NCBI GenBank assembly: GCA_039621445.1
Contig: CP154956.1
Location: 31,192,667 to 31,256,666 of the forward strand
Direction: 5' to 3'
From: Euglena gracilis
Taxonomy: Eukaryota > Euglenida > Euglenophyceae > Euglenales
Length of the DNA stretch: 64,000 bases
The notes beneath the pieces were generated by a model. The model did not search any database. It worked only from the letters and a program-made list of their open reading frames with translations, and was not told the origin of the DNA. Below, one piece after another: positions 43,301 through 52,600 of this stretch. The position numbers and the translations under genes were made by a program. Positions within the stretch are counted from its first letter, which is position 1. The number at the start of each line of letters is the position of its first letter.

Positions 43301-44715
43301 GGATTGGGGGTCCGGAGGGGCCAGCGGCGAAGGCAAAAAAACTGGCGCCAAGCCAGAGGAGGACCAATACACAGCACACAATGCACACGCGGCGTCTGGA
43401 GAGGCCTGCCCCAGCAAGCAACCCCCCCCCCCCCGGGTGGAGGGGTCCTCTGAAGGCCCACCTGGTGCGGGGGGGGGGGGGGAGGGGGTCCCGGCTGGAA
43501 AAAGGTGACGGATGGGAAACAGGTGCTGGTTGGACCTCCAAGGGGGGTACGTGAGGGCCGGGGGGGGGGGGGGGCAGTCCGGCCGGCTGGCAGCTGGATG
43601 CGGCGGGTACCCTGAAAACAGGCACACAAAAAAAAGTCCAAAGCCCAGCTGGGTTGGCATTTTTCAGCCAAAAATTGGACGTGAAAAACCAAAAGCAACT
43701 CAAAAATGCCATTTTTGACTCCTTCTTCAAAAAAATTTCTCTGCTTGGTGTCAAGTCTGTTTTTCAGTCCAGCCTGGCCCAAACTTTCTTTTAGCGCACC
43801 CACCCCTTGGGGGTCCGGAGCTTGGCTGGGAGCTGCTGGCTAGAAAAAAGGGTGCTGGCTAGCAGCCCCTCCGGGGGGTAGGGTCCAGGGCGTTCTTTAA
43901 CGACCCCCCCCCCGGGGGGTCCAGCTCAGAGGCTGAAAAATTTGGGCTGGCTGGAAGAAAGGCTGTTTGCCCCCCCCCCCCCCCCCGCCTAGGGGTCCAA
44001 GCTGAAGCCGGGCCGACCAGGGGTCGAACCGGGTGCCAAAAATTGAAATTGCTAAACAAAAAAAAAAACTGCCAATGATGCAAAAAAATTTTTTGACCCC
44101 AAATTTGCCCTAGATAGCCCTTTTCTGACCCATTTTGTCCATTTTTGGCCCATTTTTGCACCCCCGAAAGCGAAAAATCCATTACCGTCCAGCAGCCCTT
44201 TGGGCAGCTGGAAATGAATAAATCTCGCTGATGGGGGGAGGGTCTGGGGCTGGAAAAATGCTGCTGGCTGGCTGCCACCCCAGGGGTGGGGTCAAATGTT
44301 CTTGAGCTACGCCCTGGTTGGGTCCTCCGCAAAAGAAAACCCCTGGGTGGAGGTCGGCAGACCAAGTCTGCTGAAGGAAATTCGCTCGGAAAAGAGTCAC
44401 CTGCACTTCCTCAAGCATCCCCCTGCCCATTTCTGGGCAGGGTTGCTGCTGGGGTGGGGTCGGGAAACGCCCCACCACACAACATGATGGCAGCGGCCCC
44501 ACGACCACCGGCCTGGCCATGAAGATGCGCCCTTGCTCCCCGAAGCAGTCGTAGGCTCCGAATGGCTTCTCCGGCAGCTCCGCGGCCTCAAAAGCCTTGG
44601 CCGCCGCTTGGTCCCCGTTGGCAGCCCGGAGCTCGGCGGCTGTTTCGGGCACTCCACGGGGTGGGGGTGGGGGTGCCCTTGGGCACTTCCCGACCCAAGG
44701 CTGGGGCACCCCCAT
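40370..44715 (-). CDS. Gene D: unrecognised protein, paralog of gene C, ten exons
   Basis: The exons are 44715-44707 (ATG GGG GTG), 44649 to about 44515, about 43273-43105, 42592-42484, 42312-42247, 42109-42011, 41628-41482, about 41334-41287, 40994-40929 and 40546-40370 (stop TGA). The N-terminal part (ETAAELRAANG, GAYDCFGEQGRIFMARPVVV) has no counterpart in gene C. The shared core is YLSDPAINPYKGS, LERIQNIFRGKHGDLYQQ, KHSAWKKFIQRN, EEGKWRMRLLCH, EWQEGDRREEAARVAWE, LPHRGDLARFIRRSSRFSYA and GSYMISFRRE, with a basic tail. Exons 5 and 6 have exactly 22 and 33 codons and join in frame by the 3+5 rule. The exon 9 donor is GTGAGA. Joins of exons 2-3, 3-4 and 7-8 are not resolved. Function is unknown. 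The two FI.R.S..F modules suggest a repeated small fold. Confidence 0.7.
41634..42007. mobile_element. Inverted-repeat intron of gene D (intron 6)
   Basis: The left end CACCGCCCGGATCGCC and right end (reversed) CACGGCCCGGCGCCG are inverted. The flanks GGTGGGGC and GGCGTGGC match at 6 of 8. The 3+5 excision joins RMRLLCH to TEWQEGDRREE. Gene C has RMRLLYHADWEAGDRKEE with no intron, so the boundaries are confirmed by the paralog. Confidence 0.92.
42115..42243. mobile_element. 129-bp inverted-repeat intron of gene D (intron 5)
   Basis: Left CAGGCCGCTGCGGCGCC and right (reversed) CATGCGGCTGCTTCACC are inverted. The flanks CTTGCTGC and CCCGCTGC match at 6 of 8. Excision joins YQQVVGS to KHSAWKKF. 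Gene C encodes EEVVGSKHSAWKRF without interruption. Confidence 0.92.
42318..42480. mobile_element. 163-bp non-GT-AG intron of gene D (intron 4)
   Basis: It starts CAGGGTCAGCGGTGGGGG and ends TTCACCCGCCGCTG. The flanks AAGCGGGA and GGCGCTGC show no duplication. The cut at NNN before CAG and five bases after CTG joins NPYKGS to LERIQNIF in frame. In gene C the same region has an extra PPGSTGLRRERLFQPNESY segment before LERIQ. Confidence 0.7.
43886..44316. mobile_element. Family B inverted-repeat element within gene D intron 2
   Basis: Left CAGGGCGTTCTTTAACGACC and right (reversed) CAGGGCGTAGCTCAAGAAC are inverted. The flanks GTAGGGTC and GTTGGGTC match at 7 of 8. The interior has TCCAGCTCAGAGGCTGAAAA and GGGCTGGCTGGA, shared with 62729-63081 and about 8760-8800. 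Confidence 0.8.
44655..44703. mobile_element. 49-bp mini-intron of gene D (intron 1)
   Basis: Starts CACGGGGTGGGGG and ends CGACCCAAGGCTG. The flanks GGGCACTC (44647-44654) and GGGCACCC (44704-44711) match at 7 of 8. A hairpin GTGCCCTTGGGCAC lies inside. The 3+5 excision joins ATG GGG GTG to CCC GAA ACA GCC (MGVPETAAEL). This is the smallest element of the class in the window. Confidence 0.65.
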
Positions 44716-44792
44716 GCTTCCTCCAGCGGGTCGGCACAAAAGTCGGGCTCTTGAAATTCCAGTAAAATGGTCTTAGGCCTCTGGACTTCGAC

Positions 44793-44924
44793 CAGGCTTT
44801 TGCTTAAGGACCCCCGGGGGGGGGGGGGTACTGGCTAGCCAATCGGCTAGACACTGGAGAAAGTGGACTAGCTAGACCCCCCCTCCCCCGGGGGGGGGGG
44901 GGTCCGGGGGTCCCCCTGGACTGG

Positions 44925-44979
<55 letters not shown>

Positions 44980-45293
44980 AAAAAAAAAGGTTTTTTTTTT
45001 TTTAAATTTTTTTTTATTTAATAGGTTTTTTGGTTTTTTTTGGATGGCTGATTTTGTTCCAAAAATTCCCAAAAATGGCCAAAAACGGGCATTTTTGGCC
45101 ATTTTTGGGGGTCCCAAAAAAATTTTCGGCGCTTTGCGCCGGTCACTGGAAAATTTTTTTTCCACCAGCTAGCCCTGCTAGCAGACCCCCCCGGGGGGGG
45201 GTCTGCTAGAAAACCCACTAGCCAAATTTGGACTAGCTGCAGTCCAGCCCCCCCCCCCCGGGGGGGTACTGCAATCCCTTAAGCAAATGCCTG
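44793..45293. mobile_element. Family A element with expanded poly(A)
   Basis: It begins CAGGCTTTTGCTTAAGGACC and ends CCCTTAAGCAAATGCCTG, with identical flanks ACTTCGAC (44785-44792, 45294-45301). Compared with 38931-39378, the first GC hairpin is replaced by about 60 bp of A followed by a T-rich stretch (44927-45035). It separates SSVEVQ-type coding-like sequence upstream from PKTILLEFQEPDFCADPLEE downstream, so it may be an intron of the upstream exon set. Confidence 0.9.
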
Positions 45294-45426
45294 ACTTCGA
45301 CACTGCTTAAAACCCGAGAAGTCTCCTCAGGCAGGTCCCAACCACCCAAGGTTTCCCTCCACGTCCGTGTTGGCGGCATGGTGGATATTTGCTGGTGTGG
45401 CTGGGATTAGTGAAGTGTGTGGGTTC

Positions 45427-45427
45427 A

Positions 45428-45480
<53 letters not shown>

Positions 45481-45497
45481 CACTCGCACACACAGTG
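45427..45497. repeat. (CA)n microsatellite
   Basis: About 60 bp of CA repeats. Confidence 0.95.
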
Positions 45498-45574
45498 TTG
45501 GGCGAACGGGGAAGCAAGGCGGTTGGGCAGTTAGGGTGGTTGTGGGGTTGGTGGTTGGGCTCCGCGCTGGCCAA

Positions 45575-48500
45575 GGGCCTTCAGCAGGGTCGGCCCCACA
45601 TAGTGGCAGGGGGACTCCGACCCCGCCTCCTGGAAGGCGGCAAACGTCGAGAGGCGGGAGGCGCGGGCCGGGGCCTTGGCGAGGTTGATGCCGCCGACGC
45701 CGTCGCCGGGGTTGATGACCCGGTCGTACAGGATCCAGTCGGCCTGACGGCCCCCCGGCCCAGGGGGCCCCACGAGGGGGCGTGGGGGTATGTGTGCGGA
45801 TGTGCGTGCTCCGGGGCGCGTGCAGGTTTCATACGGGTGCGCGGGGCGAGGTGGACTGTCAAAAGCCAATTCATAAAAGAAATTTAGTTTGGTTGTAGTT
45901 GTTTTGAATGGGGCTTAGGTGGCCTAACTCGCACTTAGCTTTGAAAGTGACTGGAAAATTGCGCCGATGCGCAACCTTGCAAAAAAGTTCTGCATTCCAA
46001 CACCGAGGCCCGATTTTCAAGACAGTCCGCATTGGTCTCTCCCTCCACCCCCAGGGCCTGGGCACAAAAGCAGCGACTTGGAATGTCATGGTCTGGGGAC
46101 ACACATCTTGGCGCAACGATGGCGCAACTAAATTTTTCATTATAAAAATTAATTGCATTGCGCACTTGCGAAATATTTTGAATTTATTGTAATTCTAAAT
46201 GTGGGTGGCCATTGAGCACTTGCACAATGGTTACACAACGTATATGCTAAATGTATTTTCATTGCGCATTACTCACTGAGTAATGAGCACCCTTACGTAG
46301 ACTGATAATTTAACTTTTATATTGTGCAAATGTGCAATGGACGAATTTAGAATTTTAAAAATTCCATTTCTATTGCGCCGTGGCGTAATGTAACTCTGAA
46401 ATTTTCATTCTACATAAGGGTGCCCATTGCGCAGATGCATAATGGTTACCAATTTTTGGCTACTTATTTTATCACTGTGGGCGGAGAGAGAGCCGTCCTG
46501 GAAGCATCTCAACACCAGAGCGGACAGAGCTAAGGTGTAGGGGAAGCCTTGCCTGGAACAGGAGACCAACCCCCTGGGGTGTGAATGCAACCACCATCTT
46601 CTCCATATCCCGACGTGCCTTGTCCAATGGGTTGTGAGCCCAATGCCATTGCCGGAGGATTCTCCCACTTCCTTCTCAGTTCAGCATGTCTGAGGGGTCC
46701 GATTTTTCGCCACCTTTTGACACTCGAAATTTGTGTTTGAAGGAGTACAGGTAACAGATAAACCCTCCAAATCAAAGCTGGGGAAACACTTTTGGGCGCC
46801 CAAAAAAGTGTTTTGAAAAAGCTCGCAACCCTCCTTTTCTCACCCAGGGTTTGAAGCACACAACTTTGGGGATGAGGGACTGGAATTGAGAAATCGAAAA
46901 GTTCCAACTACAATGGTGGACATACTGGCACACCTCTTTTCGGTGGTTTGCAACCCATCAGACGGGCCCATCACACCAGGCAGATAGAGGACATGGTTCA
47001 GCCAAAACAGACAGTCCCAAAAAAAAACCAACCTGCAGCACTGAGTTCAGCGTCACTGTGGCTCCACAGCCTGCCGACCATGACGCATCTTATCGGAACA
47101 GCACAGCCCCTCCCTCCCCAGTGCCTGAGTACTTCAAAATCACCAACCAGCTTCTGGTCACAATGGTGCTCAAACCCCCTTCATCATTCTCCTCAATCGG
47201 CCACCTCCTCCCATAGCACGCATGCGTTCATATACACCTGCTGTTTAAATGCTCATTGCGCCCATGCGCAAAAATTGCCCATCATTGGGCTTGGTGTGGA
47301 AATCCCCTTCGATCGACTTGGGTTTCAGGGGCGAAGCGCTCAGGTTGTCGGAAGAGATTGTTTGGGCATATTTTTCAAACAAAATAGCAACCCCCCAAAA
47401 ATGCACATTTCTACATAATTTTTGAATCTTTTGACACTTCATTTTGGGTTGATACTGCCCAAAATTGTTGTTATCTAGCATTTTGGCCAAAATATGCTGT
47501 TTCTCTGCCTTGCTTGACTTCCTTCTCTTGGGTGCGACAGGGGGGGGGGCATATTATTTTGGGGGTTTAATTGCTGTTGTTGACTGAAAATGGTTACCTG
47601 CTCCTTCGTGGCAGCTCACGTCGCTGTCCCAACCCACCAGGGGTTTGCGCTTGAGGGGGAGAACAGACTTTTTTTTTTAGAAAAATGTCACAACTCGTCA
47701 AAAAATTGAAAAATTGCAAAATGGAAGGACCATGCTTTTGTTGTTAAAAATTTGAAGAAAAAAAAGGGGGGAAGACCATTTGCTGGTTTGGGGGAACGCC
47801 TGCAGATGTGAATATGAGATGGTCCGGGGGACCCTCCGTGTTGGCCTCCGCGGGGCCGTGCAGGGGCAGGGGCTCCTGGGCAGCGGAGGCGTCCACCTTC
47901 GGGTCGTCTGGCGTCAGCGTCAAAGCCTGGATCGCCTGGGTGAGGACGTCCTCCGCAGGCCCCCCTTCGGGGTGGGGGGGGGCAGGGGCTGGCTGGGCAG
48001 ACGGCAGCTCAGTAGCCACTTTTCTGCACCTGCTCCTTTGCAGCAGCTCCACGTCGCTGTCCCAACCAACCAGGGACTTGCGCTTGAAGGGGAGAACAGA
48101 CTTTAAAAAAAAGTCAGAGAAGTCAAAAACCCTGCAAAGTCGTCGTAAAAAAAACCATTAGGAGGAGGAGCCATGCTTTTATTGTTAAAAAACCAGCGGA
48201 GGAGCAGACACCTGGCGTTCTCCTCCGCGGGTTCTACCCGCAATGCTGTTTTTTTTGATCACAGGGGGCTTCGAGGGCCATGTCAGCAAGGCCTTCAGGG
48301 GTATGTGTGTGTCCTCTGCTTCGGAAAGCGCCAAAGGAGGCCGGCCTGGGCAGACTCCAGGTCCACGGCCGGTGCCCTGGAGCCCTCGCTGTCCCGGAAC
48401 GCGAGCGATGGGTTGGAGCACAGGCCGCCGCCAGGCCCCAGTGTGAGAGAGGCCCATGCCCCCCCCAGGGGGGGGAGGGGGTTGGATGTGGCGGTCGCCC

Positions 48501-48821
48501 TCTCTCCCCCTCCGGCCCGGGCACGGGGGCACTCCGGGGACGGCACCGAAGTCGCGCATATGTCAGTGCCCAAAAGAACTGCAGTGGAAGGCATCGGCGC
48601 GCAGCGTTAAGAGACGGAATTCCAGAAAGGCGAAGAAAGATTGGGGGGAGGGAGGAGGCAAATGGACTGCGGAAGGATGGGCGGAATGGCGTCTCTGGGA
48701 GGGCGACGCAAAGGGGGGGGGGGGCGTCCAGGCCCACGGGGACCTGCCCGGTCGGGGGCAGCAGCCCCAAGGAGCTCGCCAGCAGGTCGTGCACGGCGGG
48801 CACGGAGTCCGACAGCGCCAT
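45575..48821 (-). CDS. Coding-like exons of an unrecognised protein (separate gene, or 5' part of gene D)
   Basis: The candidates are 48821 to about 48723 (ATG; MALSDSVPAVHDLLASSLGL), about 48435-48305 (SLAFRDSEGSRAPAVDLESA), 48100 to about 47800 (LPFKRKSLVGWDSDVELLQR, then an acidic stretch EDVLTQAIQALTLTPDDPK), and 45743 to about 45575 (ADWILYDRVINPGDGVGGIN, then RASRLSTFAAFQEAGSE). A further piece reads TILLEFQEPDFCADPLEEAW at about 44780-44715, just across the family A element. They share the GC-rich third positions and strand of gene D. Acceptors are visible for the third (TTTAAAG) and fourth (CCGTCAG) exons, but I cannot establish a continuous frame into gene D. No family is recognised. 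Confidence 0.45.
47597..47740. repeat. Degenerate duplicate of an exon and its adjoining intron
   Basis: This matches 48045-48190. On the minus strand it reads SVLPLKRKPLVGWDSDV, like the exon at 48100, preceded by the same intron end including GGAGCCATGCTTTT-like sequence. The copy loses the frame after WDSDV and is not used as an exon in my model. Confidence 0.7.
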
Positions 48822-48968
48822 TCCCGGAGATTGGAGTCCTGGCGGCGACGGCGGGGGGCAGGGGCAGGGGCGGGGTAAGCTGCCGGAAGGACGATGCTCG
48901 GCCGCCAATGCTGGGGCTTTTCAGTGAAATGCACCCAGCACACAAGCCTTGCGGTTTCTGTTTCAACA

Positions 48969-49207
48969 AAAATACACATACATACATACATACATACATA
49001 CATACATACATACATACATACATACATACATACATACATACATACATACATACATACATACATACATACATACATACATACATACATACATACATACATA
49101 CATACATACATACATACATACATACATACATACATACATACATACATACATACATACATACATACATACATACATACATACATACAACATACATGTATGT
49201 ATGTATA
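48969..49207. repeat. (CATA)n microsatellite
   Basis: About 225 bp of nearly pure CATA repeats between the MORN gene stop and the next gene. Confidence 0.97.
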
Positions 49208-49684
49208 TAGATATACTGCAATGGTCCCCTGAAAAACAGAGGTGCGGGTGTCAAGAAAGAGGCGCCTGAGGTTGTGGTGGAGTCAAAAATATGCCTGTGA
49301 ACGAAATAGGAAAATCGGAATCCATAATCAGCGTCAGAGCAAAGAAAATTGATTGCCCAACCTTGAAGACTGGAGGGTGTTTCTAAAACCCTCCTGCCTC
49401 CAATGCCGGCGGCCGGTGTGTCGAAATCACAGCCCAAATGCAGTGGTGGACGAAAATAACACACGGGGGTTAACATGTAGCAGAAGACACAGGGGTGAGT
49501 GACATGTGGTAGAGAACATGCGTACAAGTGCGCGTTGGAGGCGTCGTGGCGGTGGAGGGGGCAGCCACTTTGGGCCACGTACACTGGCACAGCCAGAGGA
49601 AGGGAAGCAGGGGGGAGGGGAGGGGTGGCGGAAGATGGGCGCGGCATGCGTCGCGGCGGGGGGGGGGGGGGGGCGAGGCCGGCC

Positions 49685-52600
49685 TCAGGCGGCGGGCCGG
49701 ACCTCCTCCTTCGTCAGGAGCACGTTGTCCGCGAAGGTGACCTCGTACTGCAGGTTGGTCTGCGGGTCACCCACAGGGCGGCCAGCACCCCCCACACCAC
49801 CGTTGGAGGTGGTGGACCCCAGCCCTCAACCCCCCGCCCCCCCCCTGCCCCCATCATACAATTTTTTATCGACCCCCGGGGGGGGGGGAGGGGGGTCACT
49901 CCACTTTTTTTTAAAAAAAACCAGTCAGTCACTCATTTTCAAAAAAACCAGCCAGTCACAACCCCCCCGGGGGGGGGGGGGGGAGGGGGTCGGCCACTCA
50001 GAAAAACGGCTACTTTCCAGTCACTTTAGGCCATTTTAGGCCAAAAAAAATTTTCCGGCGCCTTCGGCGCCGGGGTCACTCAAGCCACTTTTGCCCACTC
50101 CTGGCCGACCCCCCCTAGGGGGGGGGGGTCGGTCAGTGCTTAAGCAATTGCCTGGCCCCCATCGCCCGAAAACAGCTGACCTGGGCCGCGCACGCCGCCC
50201 TGGCCCAGCCACACGCCGGTGCCGTGCTTCTGGCCGCCGCGAAAGCGGCCCTGGAAGACGGCCCCGTCGGCGTAGCGGAGAATGCCGTGGCCGTTCATCT
50301 GGTCCTCCTGTCACAAGGGATGGGCAGGGGATTTGGGGGGGGGGTGACTCCCCCGGAGGGGAGGGGGGACCACGCCCCCCTCCCATGGTGCAAAAAAAAA
50401 TTCCGGCACAAAGCGCTGGAAATATTATTTTTGAAAAAAGCCCCAAAATCGGTCGCAACATAAACCAAAATTTTCATCATTTCCAGGGCGAAGTGCTGTA
50501 AAAAAATTTTGGGGGGTCTCTGGGGGGGGGGGGTCCCAGACCCCCCCCCGGTCTGAAGGGGGGGGTGGCTGGTCTGGACCCCCTTGGGGGGGGTCTGACT
50601 GCCCCCGCAAATCCACCGCTCAATACCCATCCACAGGGTGCCTCAAAACGCCCACAGCAGGCAAGACATGCAGCAGCAGCAGCAGCAGCATGGGCAGCAG
50701 GGTAAAAAATGTGGTTCAAAAGGCTGATGTTTTAGGTCACCAAAAAGCCAAACAGGGGGGGTCTGGCAGAGTAACTTATTGAGTGAGCAGAGTATGGTGG
50801 CTCGTCATCTGACCCCGCAAAAGGCTCATGCCCAACATTAAAAACCCCCTTCTACCAAAGATAATACAATGTTGTGTCGATGCTGTTTGCAGGTAAAGGC
50901 AGTCCAAAAACAAATGAAAAACAGCAAAATCCACCAGCGTCCACCGACTTGAATGATTTTGGTGCCAGCTTCACACGTTAGTCAAAACAGAAAAATAAAT
51001 CAAGGAAAATTTTTCATGGCAGATGCCGATATGCAAGCAGGAACTTCCTGCGAAAAAAATATGTACCAGAAATGAGCCATTGACTGCAAATTTGAGGTAA
51101 AATTGGACGATTGTGTTGTCCCTACCCCCCGCCATGCAATTTTGGATCACCTGAAAACTCTCCCATCCTTTCATCCTTTTTCCAATTCTGGAGACATCCA
51201 CAACATTGGGGTGAGACATTCAAAACATTGGGGTAGGCATGCCTTGAACATGCCCTCATATGTGTCGCCGTTCCGGAACAGCACCGCCCCACAGCCAGAG
51301 CGGACCCCACCCCGGAACTCTCCCTGTGAGACAAGAATTGGCGGGTTGGCACTCTCACAGCCTGTCGGTGCTGAAGACCGGTGTTGCCAATGGGGACCCA
51401 CTGCAGACATTATCACACAGGTGTGTTGCAATTGTGGGGTGATCTATGGTGCATGTATGCGCGCACGTGTGTGTGAGTGTGTGCGTGGACGTGCGTTTGT
51501 TTGTCACACAACACAACACAGTGCAGCGCAGCACAACACAGACACACACACCTCGTATCGGTCGCCATTGGCATAGAGCAACGTTCCCTCACCATGACGC
51601 AGGTCGTCCCAAAACTCCCCCACGTAGCGGTCCCCGTTGGCATACTGCGCCGTGGCCTGCATAGGGCAACAGGAGTTGCGAGAAAACCCAGCAGGCTTTT
51701 GGCCATGGGTGCCTGCCAATACAGGCACCCCCCCCCCTCCCCAGGAGGACGAAGGACTCGGGGTTGGAGTCCTGATTTCCCTTGAAAATGAGCATCTTCG
51801 ACTCAGAGTCATCAACACCGGGTTTGCTTCGGCTTTTGAGTACAGGGTGCCAATCCCGGAAAATGCCCCATGCTGACCCAAAGCACCCAGCAGCGAAATT
51901 TGAGGGAAATTATGCTAGTTGCTCTTTCTTGGCGCTTAATAAACCGCGGGCAAGCAAACCCCGCAAAATAATAACCCCCCCAAAGGGTCCTGGCTCCCGG
52001 AAACCAAATAATGTGATCAGGATGTGATCAGCTCCAGGATGCGGAGACAGAAGCAGGGACTTTGTCAGTCAGGGTGCCTAAGAGCAGGTGTGACACCTAA
52101 ATTCGTAAACCGGCCACAATATTGAAGCCGAAACTGGTGTGTTGGTGAAATTATGGAAGTAATTAATTTGCGCGAATGCGGAAATAGTCTGTCTGGTCAG
52201 TCTGCGCATCTGTGCACATCAACCATTTGTGCAACTCAACACACGTGCCATTTAGAGGGTGTGGCATTACTGCAGTTTCAGAATCCTTAAATGCGCGATA
52301 TTTGCAGAATTCAATGCAACTGGGGATCAGCCTTCTGGGCCCGAATATGGGCACGGCAGTTGAGACAGTAAAAAACCATTTTGTTTCCCTGAAACATAAG
52401 AATATATAAAAATAATAATAAATGGGCCTTAAAAGTGCCCAATATTTAATCCAAAAAATGAGGCACATACATTAGCTGGGAATGGCTGTGTCAACTGACT
52501 GGAAAACTGCGGAAAATTTACACAGTTGAAACTTGTAAAATTTTCGCAGACTAACAACCCAAAAAAAGTTCGTGAGGACGGGGACCAGGCTTTTGCTTAA

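Noticed and set aside
48563-49647. Long ORFs of repeating Met-Tyr-Val-Cys and His-Thr-Tyr-Ile
   Set aside because: They are direct translations of the CATA microsatellite.
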